The notes below the pieces were generated by a model that searched no databases, was not told the origin of the DNA, and saw only the letters and a list, made by a program, of their open reading frames with translations. A stretch of DNA of 64,000 nucleotides, from the NCBI RefSeq assembly GCF_001056295.1, contig NZ_JVMD01000024.1:240135-304134 (forward strand), given 5' to 3'. Of this stretch, positions 1 to 7,846 are shown one piece after another. Position 1 is the stretch's first letter; every line of letters starts with the position of its first letter. The position numbers were made by a program, and so were the translations under genes. This DNA comes from Corynebacterium halotolerans (GTDB taxonomy: Bacteria; Actinomycetota; Actinomycetes; Mycobacteriales; Mycobacteriaceae).

Positions 1-63
1 GCGTCAGGCGTCAGGCGTCAGGCGTCAGGCGTCAGGCGTCAGGCATGACGCATCAGGCATCAA
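1..63. repeat. Heptamer tandem repeat at the window edge
   Basis: Six perfect copies of GCGTCAG fill 1-42 and are followed by degenerate copies (GCATGAC, GCATCAG, GCATCAA) to about 63. The array starts at the window edge, so its full length is unknown. It lies upstream of the flavin monooxygenase gene. A 7-bp unit is not codon-sized, so this is non-coding sequence. Confidence 0.9.
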
Positions 64-149
64 GCATCGAAGGGTCAGAGTGTCGGCGCATCGAAACGCC
101 GGCTCGCCACCCACTACCGGACCACACCCCCACCCCATCAGGAGCCACC

Positions 150-1268
150 TTGCAGTTCGGCATTTTCACGATCGGCGACGTCACCACCGACCCGACGGAC
201 GGCACCACGCCCACCGAGCACGAGCGCATCAACGCCATGACCCAAATGGCGCTGAAGGCCGAGGAAGTGGGCCTGGACGTCTTCGCCACGGGCGAGCACC
301 ACAACCCGCCGTTCGTGCCCTCCTCCCCGACGACCCACCTCGGCTACATCGCGGCCAAGACCGAGAAGCTGCAGCTGTCCACGGCGACGACGCTGATCAC
401 CACCAACGACCCCGTCAAAATCGCCGAAGACTACGCCTTCCTGCAACACCTGTCGGGCGGCCGCGTCGACCTCATGATGGGCCGCGGCAACACCGGCCCG
501 GTGTATCCGTGGTTCGGCAAGGACATCCGCCAGGGCATCCCGCTGGCGGTGGAGAACTACCACCTGCTGCGCCGCCTGTGGCGCGAGCGCCCGGTCAACT
601 GGTCGGGCGAGTTCCGCACGCCGTTGCAGGGGTACGTGTCCACGCCGTGGCCGCTGGACGACACCCCGCCGTTCGTGTGGCACGGCTCCATCCGTTCGGT
701 GCAGATCGCGGAGCAGGCCGCGTTCTACGGCGACGGCTTCTTCCACAACAACATCTTCTGGAACAAGGAGCACACGGCGAAGATGGTCGGCATCTACCGC
801 CGCCGCTTCGAGCAGTACGGCCACGGCCGCGCCGATCAGGCGACCGTCGGCCTCGGCGGGCAGGTGTTCATCGGCGACACGGAGGAGCAGGCGAAGAAGT
901 TCTTCCGCCCCTATTTCGACAACGCCCCGGTGTACGGCCACGGCCCGTCGCTGGAGGAGTTCACGGAGATGACGCCGCTGACCGTCGGCACCGTCGAGCA
1001 GGTCATCGAGCGCACCATGCAGTTCGCGGACTGGGTGGGCGATTACCAGCGCCAGCTTTTCCTCATGGACCATGCCGGCCTGCCGCTGGAGGTCGTCCTG
1101 GAACAGATCGAGATCCTGGGCAGGGAGGTCGTGCCGGAGGTCCGCCGCCGCATGGAGGCCCGTCGCCCGGAGCACGTCCCCTCGGATCCGCCCACCCACG
1201 CCACGCTGAAGCTCGACCGCGACCACCCGCACCACAGGATCCAGCCGGGCCGCGTCGAGGACAAGTAG
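150..1268 (+). CDS. Luciferase-like (LLM class) flavin-dependent monooxygenase, CE1758 family
   Basis: A 372-residue protein with the bacterial luciferase-like TIM-barrel fold. It should use reduced FMN to oxidise an unknown substrate. The start MQFGIFTIGDV is the typical first strand of the family, and GGRVDLMMGRG near residues 103-113 is the conserved flavin-site segment. I chose TTG at 150 because AGGAG lies five bases before it and an in-frame upstream ATG at 45 would add a tail inside the repeat array. The next gene, 40 bp downstream, encodes a partner FMN reductase. This matches the two-gene CE1758/CE1759 arrangement known in corynebacteria and supports a two-component monooxygenase. 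The substrate cannot be read from the sequence. Confidence 0.88.
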   Translation: MQFGIFTIGDVTTDPTDGTTPTEHERINAMTQMALKAEEVGLDVFATGEHHNPPFVPSSPTTHLGYIAAKTEKLQLSTATTLITTNDPVKIAEDYAFLQHLSGGRVDLMMGRGNTGPVYPWFGKDIRQGIPLAVENYHLLRRLWRERPVNWSGEFRTPLQGYVSTPWPLDDTPPFVWHGSIRSVQIAEQAAFYGDGFFHNNIFWNKEHTAKMVGIYRRRFEQYGHGRADQATVGLGGQVFIGDTEEQAKKFFRPYFDNAPVYGHGPSLEEFTEMTPLTVGTVEQVIERTMQFADWVGDYQRQLFLMDHAGLPLEVVLEQIEILGREVVPEVRRRMEARRPEHVPSDPPTHATLKLDRDHPHHRIQPGRVEDK

Positions 1269-1308
1269 CGGGCGGCAACCCACGCACGCCCCCGGAAAGG
1301 AGCATCCG

Positions 1309-2007
1309 TTGCGCACCATCGCAGTCATCACGGCCGGACTGTCCACGCCGTCGTCGACGCGCCGGCTGGCCGACATGCTTGCCGACGCCACCGTCGCCGT
1401 CATCACCGCACGCGGCGAATCCGCCGAGGTCACGTTCATCGAGGTCCGCGATCTCGCCCGCGATCTGGCGGACGCCTTCACCGTCGGCGGACTGTCGTCG
1501 CGGGCCCTCGACGACGCGCGCCGCACCGTCGCTTCCGCAGATGCCGTCATCGCGGTGTCGCCGGTGTTCAAGGCCTCGTATTCGGGACTATTCAAGATGT
1601 TCGTCGATTCGCTTGACGACGACGCCCTGCGGTCCGTGCCCGCCCTCCTCGGCGCGACCGCCGGAACGGCACGTCATTCGTTGGCGATCGATCACGCCAT
1701 GCGCCCGCTGTTTTCCTACATGGGCGCGATGGTCGCGCCGACCGGCGTGTTCGCGGCGACGGATGATTTCGGCGCCGCCACCTTCACCGGCGGCGGATAC
1801 GGGGCCGGAGAAACAAACCGCGGCCACGCCGAGGGCACCGCTCCCCTGACCGCCCGGGTGTCCCGCGCCGCCGGCGAACTCGCCGATCTGGTCCTGGCGC
1901 AGGGCGTCGGAGGTTTGGCGGCGGGCGCCACCCGCCGGTCGGGCGCCGGAATCGAGGAATCCGGCGGCCCCTCCTTCGGCGAGCTGCTCAAGGGCCAACT
2001 GGGTTAA
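1309..2007 (+). CDS. FMN reductase, LLM-partner CE1759 family
   Basis: A 232-residue NAD(P)H-dependent FMN reductase of flavodoxin-like fold. The N-terminal beta strand (RTIAVITAGLS) leads into the phosphate-binding loop, and VSPVFKASYSGLFKMF at about 83-98 is the family signature region. It should supply reduced FMN to the luciferase-like enzyme encoded just upstream. The TTG start has AAAGGAG at 1296-1302. Both genes probably share one transcript. The last codons run into a 15-bp tandem repeat, so the C-terminus may vary between strains. Confidence 0.87.
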   Translation: MRTIAVITAGLSTPSSTRRLADMLADATVAVITARGESAEVTFIEVRDLARDLADAFTVGGLSSRALDDARRTVASADAVIAVSPVFKASYSGLFKMFVDSLDDDALRSVPALLGATAGTARHSLAIDHAMRPLFSYMGAMVAPTGVFAATDDFGAATFTGGGYGAGETNRGHAEGTAPLTARVSRAAGELADLVLAQGVGGLAAGATRRSGAGIEESGGPSFGELLKGQLG

Positions 2008-2043
2008 GGCCATCTGGGTTAAGGCCATCTGGGTTAGGTCCTT
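1999..2043. repeat. 15-bp tandem repeat, three copies
   Basis: CTGGGTTAAGGCCAT occurs twice in perfect form (1999-2013, 2014-2028), and a third, diverged copy occupies 2029-2043. The first copy contains the TAA stop of the FMN reductase gene. Confidence 0.9.
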
Positions 2044-2082
2044 CCGGATAAGACCGTTCCCGGCTCCCGATCCGCCGTCGCC

Positions 2083-2088
2083 TAGATT
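2083..2088 (+). promoter_or_regulatory. -10 box for a leaderless transcript
   Basis: TAGATT lies 7 bases before the ATG at 2096, the spacing expected if transcription begins at or next to the start codon. There is no Shine-Dalgarno sequence. Confidence 0.6.
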
Positions 2089-2095
2089 GTTTCCC

Positions 2096-2677
2096 ATGCT
2101 CCCCGACGAATCCTTCCTCGCCTCGTCCGCGATCATCGACGCGGACCATCCCCGGGTCGCGGCGCTGGCCGAAGAGCTGCGCGCCGAGACCCCGGACGCC
2201 ACCATCGCCGCGACGTTCGCCCACGTCCGCGACCGAATCTCGCACGCGTCCGATGTCGACGGCGCCGCCCGGCATCCGGACGCCACGACGATCGAGGCCG
2301 ATACTCCCGTCACCGCCTCCGAAACGCTCGAGGCGGGCGCCGGCTACTGCTACGCTCAGGCGCACCTTCTCGCCGCACTGCTGCGGGCCAACGGCATTCC
2401 CGCCGGACTGCGGTACCAGGAGGTAGACGACGGAGTAGGCGGCACCGTGCTCCACGGCATCGTCGCCGCGTGGGCCCCGTACCTGTCCGAGACCGGCGGG
2501 TGGCTGCTGCTCGACCCCCGCCACCCCGCGGGCGATCCCCGCAACTCCGGCCACGAGTGGCAAACCCGCGCGCTGCAGCACCCCTTCGAGCGCAACCTTC
2601 CGGAGATCCACGCCGAACCCTCGCCCGCCGTCGTGACGGCCCTGCGCGAGGGCGGCCGCTTTCCCGTGCAACCGTGA
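2096..2677 (+). CDS. Transglutaminase-like (papain-fold) domain protein
   Basis: A 193-residue cytoplasmic protein with the transglutaminase-like core. The likely catalytic triad is Cys85 (GYCYAQAHL), His120 (VLHGIVAAW) and Asp140 (LLLDPRH). These proteins act as cysteine proteases or amidases, or in some cases are inactive; the triad here looks intact. No signal peptide is seen. ATG 2096 fits the -10 box better than TTG 2087. It stands alone between the flavin pair and sdaA, which also has its own promoter. The substrate is unknown. Confidence 0.8.
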   Translation: MLPDESFLASSAIIDADHPRVAALAEELRAETPDATIAATFAHVRDRISHASDVDGAARHPDATTIEADTPVTASETLEAGAGYCYAQAHLLAALLRANGIPAGLRYQEVDDGVGGTVLHGIVAAWAPYLSETGGWLLLDPRHPAGDPRNSGHEWQTRALQHPFERNLPEIHAEPSPAVVTALREGGRFPVQP

Positions 2678-2832
2678 TCGCGCAACCCTGATCGCGCATA
2701 GGTGAGCCAGACGGCCCCTCTCACGCAACAGCCGTGATATCCGAGACGGCGTTCGCACCGCGCGGCACTTCGGCGAGGACGCCGACGGGATCGTCGTGCA
2801 GCAGCCAAAACACCGGCGACGCCCCGAATTTG

Positions 2833-2838
2833 TAATGT
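2833..2838 (+). promoter_or_regulatory. -10 box upstream of sdaA, probably leaderless
   Basis: TAATGT ends 7 bases before ATG 2846. No ribosome-binding site precedes that ATG. Confidence 0.55.
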
Positions 2839-2845
2839 GGCTCAC

Positions 2846-4339
2846 ATGACCATCAGCGTCGTCGATCTGTTCAGCATCGGCATCGGCCCCTCCTCCTCGC
2901 ACACCGTCGGCCCCATGCGGGCCGCCGCACGATTCATGCGGGGGCTACCCCAGAGGCTTCGCGACGCTGCTGCTCCGGTCGATGAGACTCCCCGGCCCGC
3001 CGCGACTGCTCCGGTCGAAAACCCTTCCCAGGGCGATGCTTCTCCTCCGACGGATTCGTTGACCGTCGACGTCGAATTGCGCGGATCGCTGGCGGCCACC
3101 GGCCGTGGCCACGGCACCGATCGCGCGGTGCTCCTCGGATTGGCGGGCCACGCGCCGGAGACCGTGCCGCCGGACGCCGAACCACTGCCCGGCACCGACA
3201 TCCCTGCCACCGGAACGGTTCACGCCGAATCCGGCACCTTCGCCTACCGCATCGCGTTCGATCCACGGGAAATCGACGGCCACCCCAACGGCATGATCTT
3301 CACCGCACGAGCCGGGGACGAAGAGTTCACCCAGGAGTGGTTCTCCGTCGGGGGCGGGTTCGTCCTCTCCGGCGAGGACATGGCCGCGAAGAACGCCGCC
3401 AAATCCGGCCTGGGCACCGGCGCATCGACCGCCGCACGCCGCGGCGCGGTGCCCCACCCCTTCACCACCGGCGACGAGTTGCTGGCCCGCTGCCGGGATT
3501 CCGGCCTCGACGTCGCCGAAGTCATGGCGGCCAACGAAGCGGCCCTGCACGGCGATCCGGAAACCGTCGACCGGCACTTGGACGCGGTGTGGCGGACGAT
3601 GCGCGAGTGCATCGACGCAGGCATGGCCGCCGAGGGCATCCTCCCCGGCGGCCTCGGCGTCCGGCGCCGCGCCTTCGAGCTGCACCGCAGCTTGTTATCG
3701 GCACGCGCCGACGAAAAGGCCGACGCGCTGGCCGCCATGGAATGGGTGAACCTGTGGGCGCTGGCCGTAAACGAGGAAAACGCCGCCGGCGGCCGCGTGG
3801 TCACGGCGCCCACCAATGGCGCCGCGGGAATCGTGCCGGCGGTGATGCGCTACGCGCGGGTCTACGTCGCCGGTTTCACGCCCGAGGCGGCGCGCCAGTT
3901 CCTGCTAGCGGCCGGGGCGATCGGCATCGTGGTGAAGGAAAACGCCTCGATTTCCGGAGCCGAAGTCGGCTGCCAGGGCGAGGTCGGTTCCGCGGCGGCG
4001 ATGGCGGCGGCGGGGCTGTGCGAAGTCATGGGCGGCGATCCGCGCCAGGTGGAGAACGCCGCGGAGATCGCCCTCGAGCACAATCTGGGCCTGACCTGCG
4101 ATCCCGTCGGCGGGCTCGTCCAGATCCCCTGCATCGAGCGCAATGCGGTCGCGGCCGTGCAGGCGATCAACGCCGCGAGGTTGGCCAGGCTCGGCGACGG
4201 CGACCATGCGGTGACCCTCGACGAGGCCGTCGCGACGATGGCCGCCACCGGCCGCGACATGATGACCAAGTACAAGGAGACCTCGACCGGCGGCCTCGCG
4301 GTCGCCCTGCGCATGCCCGTGAACAGGACGGAGTGCTGA
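2846..4339 (+). CDS. sdaA: L-serine dehydratase, iron-sulfur type
   Basis: A 497-residue single-chain L-serine ammonia-lyase that converts L-serine to pyruvate and ammonia using a 4Fe-4S cluster. The N-terminal GIGPSSSHTVGPM motif marks the beta domain. The alpha domain carries the cluster cysteines in GCQGEVGS and in NLGLTCDPVGG...IPCIERN. The family usually has about 455 residues. The excess is a Pro/Ala-rich insert at about residues 34-68 in the beta domain, where the DNA carries a 13-bp direct repeat (2970-2982, 3006-3018). The core motifs are intact, so activity is likely. The downstream small gene starts 4 bp after the stop. Confidence 0.95.
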   Translation: MTISVVDLFSIGIGPSSSHTVGPMRAAARFMRGLPQRLRDAAAPVDETPRPAATAPVENPSQGDASPPTDSLTVDVELRGSLAATGRGHGTDRAVLLGLAGHAPETVPPDAEPLPGTDIPATGTVHAESGTFAYRIAFDPREIDGHPNGMIFTARAGDEEFTQEWFSVGGGFVLSGEDMAAKNAAKSGLGTGASTAARRGAVPHPFTTGDELLARCRDSGLDVAEVMAANEAALHGDPETVDRHLDAVWRTMRECIDAGMAAEGILPGGLGVRRRAFELHRSLLSARADEKADALAAMEWVNLWALAVNEENAAGGRVVTAPTNGAAGIVPAVMRYARVYVAGFTPEAARQFLLAAGAIGIVVKENASISGAEVGCQGEVGSAAAMAAAGLCEVMGGDPRQVENAAEIALEHNLGLTCDPVGGLVQIPCIERNAVAAVQAINAARLARLGDGDHAVTLDEAVATMAATGRDMMTKYKETSTGGLAVALRMPVNRTEC

Positions 4340-4343
4340 CCTC

Positions 4344-4733
4344 ATGCCGGTGCCCATCACCAAAATCGCCGCCACCGGAATCGCGGCCACGAGAATCGCC
4401 GCCACGTCCGGTCTGGCCGCCCTCGGACTTTTCCAGGCGGGCCTCGCCGCAGGGATGACCTGGGGCTCGGCGGCATATGGCGGCGGGCACCCCGGCCGGC
4501 TCCCGGCCCGGCTCCGGACCATCAGCGCGGTCGCCGCACCGGCTTATCTGGCAACCGCCGCGATGATCGGCGCGGGGGCCGCGCCCCGCGGGATGCTCCG
4601 CGTCGTCGCCGGAGTCATGGCCGTGGCCGTGATCCCGAATGCCGCGTCGCCGTCCCCGAAGGAACGGCTCTGGGCGCCGGTGTGCGCCGCGATCGCCCTC
4701 GCCTCGGCGATGGAACTAAGGCGCCGCCGCTAA
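4344..4733 (+). CDS. Small hydrophobic membrane protein of unknown function
   Basis: A 129-residue protein I do not recognise. Hydrophobic Ala/Gly-rich stretches at about 18-38, 53-73, 80-98 and 108-123 suggest three or four membrane segments, with a basic C-terminus (ELRRRR). Residues 7-21 contain an imperfect IAAT repeat encoded by three 15-bp units. It starts 4 bp after sdaA and is probably co-transcribed. Its stop overlaps the end of convergent hisS by about 4 bp. Confidence 0.6.
   Translation: MPVPITKIAATGIAATRIAATSGLAALGLFQAGLAAGMTWGSAAYGGGHPGRLPARLRTISAVAAPAYLATAAMIGAGAAPRGMLRVVAGVMAVAVIPNAASPSPKERLWAPVCAAIALASAMELRRRR
4362..4406. repeat. 15-bp tandem repeat inside a coding region, three copies
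   Basis: Units start at 4362, 4377 and 4392 with the pattern NNAATCGCSGCCACS. They encode repeated IAAT in the small membrane protein. Confidence 0.8.
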
Positions 4734-6016
4734 CCCAGGCGCGCCTTGAGCTGGGCGACGGCGTCGTCAAGCGAAATCGCGTGCTGCTCGTGCGACGTCA
4801 AGTCCTTGAGCTGGACCTCGCCCGCCTCGAGCTCGGACTCGCCGAGCACCAGGGCGAAACGCGCGCCGGCGCGGTCGGCGCCCTTCATCGCACCCTTCAG
4901 GCCGCGCCCGCCGTAGGACATGTCGGAGCTGATCCCCGCGTCGCGGAGCTTGCCGACGAGAACCGCCATCGCGCGGGAGGCGTCCTCGCCCAGGGCCACG
5001 CCGTAGACGTCCACGCGGCGCTCGCCGCCGAAGGTCTTGCCCTCGGTCTCCAGGGCCAGCAGCGCGCGGTCGACGCCCAGGCCGAAGCCGATGCCCGACA
5101 GTTCCTGGCCGCCGAGCTGGGCCATCAGGCCGTCGTAGCGGCCGCCGCCGCCGATGCCCGACTGCGCGCCCAGGCCATCGTGGACGAACTCGAAGCAGGT
5201 CTTGGTGTAGTAATCCAGGCCGCGGACCATGCGCGGGTTGATCACGTACTCCACGCCCATGTCGTCGAGGAGGCCGGTGACCGTCTCGAAGTGGGCGCGG
5301 CACTCCGGCGACAGGTGGTCGAGCATCACCGGGGCGTCGGCGGTCATCTCCTTGACCTCGGGGCGCTTGTCGTCGAGCACGCGCAGCGGGTTGAGCTCGG
5401 CGCGGCGGCGGGTCTCCTCGTCCAGCGGCAGGGCGAAGAGGAAGTCCTGCAGCTTGCGGCGGTACTCCGGGCGGCAGGAATCGTCGCCCAGCGACGTCAG
5501 CTCCAGACGGTGGCCGGTCAGGCCGATGCCGCGGAAGGAGGCATCCGCCAGCGCGACGACCTCGGCGTCCAGGGCCGGATCATCGACGCCGATGGCCTCC
5601 ACGCCGACCTGCTGCAGCTGGCGGTAACGGCCGGCCTGCGGGCGCTCGTAACGGAAGAACGGGCCGGCGTAGGACAGCTTCACCGGCAGCTGGCCGCGGT
5701 CGAGGTTGTGCTCGATCACCGCGCGCATGACGCCCGCGGTGCCCTCCGGGCGCAGCGTCACGGAACGGTCGCCGCGGTCGGCGAAGGTGTACATCTCCTT
5801 CGACACCACGTCGGTGGACTCGCCCACGCCGCGGGCGAACAGGCCGGTGTCCTCGAAGACGGGCAGCTCGATGTGCTCGTACCCCGCCAGGCGGGCGCGA
5901 TGCTGCAGGTAACCCCGCACGGCCTCGAAGGCGCGCGACGTCGGCGGCACGTAGTCCGGCACGCCCTTCGGCGCGGTGAAGGGACGGATCTTCTGCTTCT
6001 TCTGCTGCTCGGTCAC
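4730..6016 (-). CDS. hisS: Histidyl-tRNA synthetase
   Basis: A 428-residue class II aminoacyl-tRNA synthetase that charges tRNA-His. Motif 2 ([20 protein letters not shown], about 113-132), the histidine-A region ([13 protein letters not shown]) and motif 3 ([16 protein letters not shown]) are all visible, and an anticodon-binding domain follows. The length is normal. The start is GTG at 6016, ten bases after the metallo-hydrolase stop, so the two genes form an operon. The same pair is adjacent in M. tuberculosis (Rv2581c-Rv2580c). Confidence 0.97.
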   Translation of the reverse strand: MTEQQKKQKIRPFTAPKGVPDYVPPTSRAFEAVRGYLQHRARLAGYEHIELPVFEDTGLFARGVGESTDVVSKEMYTFADRGDRSVTLRPEGTAGVMRAVIEHNLDRGQLPVKLSYAGPFFRYERPQAGRYRQLQQVGVEAIGVDDPALDAEVVALADASFRGIGLTGHRLELTSLGDDSCRPEYRRKLQDFLFALPLDEETRRRAELNPLRVLDDKRPEVKEMTADAPVMLDHLSPECRAHFETVTGLLDDMGVEYVINPRMVRGLDYYTKTCFEFVHDGLGAQSGIGGGGRYDGLMAQLGGQELSGIGFGLGVDRALLALETEGKTFGGERRVDVYGVALGEDASRAMAVLVGKLRDAGISSDMSYGGRGLKGAMKGADRAGARFALVLGESELEAGEVQLKDLTSHEQHAISLDDAVAQLKARLG

Positions 6017-6026
6017 CCGGGCAACC

Positions 6027-6710
6027 TTACTTCACCTGCGCGAGGAACGGATTATGGGCCTTCTCCCGGCCGATCGTGGACGTCGGGCCGTGGCCCGGCA
6101 GGATGGTCAGGTCGTCGTCGAGCGGCAGGACGCGGTTCTTCAGCGAATCCATCATGTCCTGCGGGTCGGCGCCCGGGAGATCGGTGCGGCCGATCGAACC
6201 GGCGAACAGCACGTCCCCGGAGAAGACGATCTCGTCGCCGCCGTCGAAGGCGCGCAGCATGATGCAGCCCGGCGAGTGCCCCGGGGCGTGGATGACCTCG
6301 AAGGCCAGGCCGGCGAACTTGACCTCGTCGCCGTCGTCGAGGTCGTGGATGTCGGTCGGCGGCACCATCTCCGCGACGTTGAACATCTTGCCCAGGCTGA
6401 GCCCCGCGCCGATGAGCGGGTTTTCCAGCATGAAGCGGTCATGCGGGCTGATGTACACCGGGATCCCCCACTCGCGGGACACGTCGCCGACGTCGCGGGT
6501 GTGGTCGATGTGCCCGTGGGTCAGCAGCACCGCCTTCGGCTTGAGGTTGCGCTCCTCGCACTCCCGCTTCAGCCGGCCCAGCGCGTCCATTCCCGGGTCG
6601 ATGATGACCACGGGGACCGGTCCGTCGGCGGCGTCGCCGTCCATCGTGTGGCCGGTGGCGACGTAGCAGTTGGTCTCGAGCGGACCGGAGGGGAAACCGA
6701 TGATCTCCAT
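6027..6710 (-). CDS. MBL-fold metallo-hydrolase, glyoxalase II-like
   Basis: A 227-residue metallo-beta-lactamase-fold hydrolase. The metal motif THGHIDH gives His65, His67, Asp69 and His70; APGHSPGCI and FSGDVLF supply further ligands. Related proteins hydrolyse S-acylglutathione-type or other thioesters, but corynebacteria use mycothiol, so the natural substrate is uncertain. ATG 6710 was chosen because GGAG precedes it; the reading frame extends further upstream but lacks family sequence. It is co-transcribed with hisS. Confidence 0.9.
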   Translation of the reverse strand: MEIIGFPSGPLETNCYVATGHTMDGDAADGPVPVVIIDPGMDALGRLKRECEERNLKPKAVLLTHGHIDHTRDVGDVSREWGIPVYISPHDRFMLENPLIGAGLSLGKMFNVAEMVPPTDIHDLDDGDEVKFAGLAFEVIHAPGHSPGCIMLRAFDGGDEIVFSGDVLFAGSIGRTDLPGADPQDMMDSLKNRVLPLDDDLTILPGHGPTSTIGREKAHNPFLAQVK

Positions 6711-6843
6711 GGGACTCCAATCGGGGTGGGAAGCGGGTGACGACGGCGTCGCCGGGCAGTGTTTCGTCGAACATACTACTTCGCCGCCCCCGCCCCGCCG
6801 CGACGCCCCCGGCCCGGTTCCCCGACGCGGGGCCGCGGCAGGG

Positions 6844-6849
6844 CATAAT
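6844..6849 (+). promoter_or_regulatory. -10 box of the cyclophilin gene
   Basis: CATAAT lies about 38 bases before the GTG start. It leaves room for a short leader containing AAAGAGG. Confidence 0.45.
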
Positions 6850-6886
6850 GTCACGGCAGACCGGTCAACGATCGAAAGAGGTAACC

Positions 6887-7741
6887 GTGCAGGGCAATGA
6901 ACAGCGACGCCGCGAGGCGATGAAGAACCTCGAGCGCGAGCTCGGCCGCCGCGACCGGGCGGAGAAGGTCAAGCCGTTGGGCGTCGTCGTGGCCACGCTT
7001 GCCATCCTGGTCGTGCTGGTCGGCGGCATCTGGTTCCTGACCACCATGGGCGGCGAAAAGGACGACGCGAAGGACGGCGAGGACGTCACCGCCAGCCAGA
7101 CCCCGACGTCCGCCCCGCAGCTGACCCCGCTGGCCATGGCCCGCGCCGAGAAGCTCCCCGACACCGTCTCCTGCAAGTACCCGGCCGGCGGCGGCGCGGC
7201 CGCCAAGGAAGTCTCCGCCCCGTCTGCCGACAACGTCCCCGCCACGGGCAAGGTCACGGTGACGCTGAAGACCAACCAGGGCGACATCCCCATGGAGCTC
7301 GACCGTTCCCTGTCCCCCTGCGGCGTCAACGCCATCGAGCACCTGGCCAAGGAGGGCTACTACAACGACACGGTCTGCCACCGCATGACCGCCGGCAGCC
7401 TCCAGGTCCTGCAGTGCGGCGATCCCACGGGCACCGGAGCCGGCGGCCCCGGCTTCACCTTCGCCGACGAGTACCCGAAGGACCAGCCGAACGTCCCGCA
7501 GGAGACCATCTACCCCGAGGGCTCCATCGCCATGGCCAACTCCGGCCCGGACACCAACGGCTCGCAGTTCTTCCTCAACTACGGCCCCAGCCAGCTTCAG
7601 CCGAATTACTCGGTGCTGGGCACCATGACGCCGGAGGGCCTCAAGGTGGCCAAGGGCATCGCCGGCAAGGGCATCGACGGCGGCCAGACCGACGGCAAGC
7701 CCAAGGAAGAGGTCCGCATCGAGACGGCCACCGTCTCCTAG
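6887..7741 (+). CDS. Membrane-anchored cyclophilin-type peptidyl-prolyl isomerase
   Basis: A 284-residue protein. A charged N-terminus is followed by one membrane helix (about 31-52), a Thr/Ser/Pro-rich linker and a C-terminal cyclophilin domain (from about 115) that should catalyse proline isomerisation outside the membrane. Recognisable motifs are YYNDTVCHRM, GTGAGGPGFTFADEY and NSGPDTNGSQFF. GTG 6887 is preceded by AAAGAGG. It is the counterpart of Rv2582 (ppiB) by position, opposite rel. A strong terminator follows. Confidence 0.92.
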   Translation: MQGNEQRRREAMKNLERELGRRDRAEKVKPLGVVVATLAILVVLVGGIWFLTTMGGEKDDAKDGEDVTASQTPTSAPQLTPLAMARAEKLPDTVSCKYPAGGGAAAKEVSAPSADNVPATGKVTVTLKTNQGDIPMELDRSLSPCGVNAIEHLAKEGYYNDTVCHRMTAGSLQVLQCGDPTGTGAGGPGFTFADEYPKDQPNVPQETIYPEGSIAMANSGPDTNGSQFFLNYGPSQLQPNYSVLGTMTPEGLKVAKGIAGKGIDGGQTDGKPKEEVRIETATVS

Positions 7742-7799
7742 TCCGGCCTCCCGGCACCGGCTCCCGGCCCCGTCCCCGGCGATCCGCTTCACGACGGCC

Positions 7800-7833
7800 A
7801 CCGGCCCCGCACATCGCGTGCGGGGCCGGTTTT
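7800..7833 (+). terminator. Rho-independent terminator after the cyclophilin gene
   Basis: A 13-bp perfect stem (7800-7812 with 7818-7830) closes a five-base loop and runs into TTTT. It separates this gene from convergent rel. Confidence 0.9.
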
Positions 7834-7846
7834 CGTCGTCAAGCAA

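Noticed and set aside
80-1849. 589-codon open frame overlapping the flavin monooxygenase and reductase
   Set aside because: Pro/Arg/His-rich frame in another phase of two well-recognised genes.
4682-6262. Long plus-strand open frame opposite hisS
   Set aside because: It is a mirror of hisS in GC-rich DNA, rich in Arg/Ala/Val/Leu with no domain. hisS is unambiguous.
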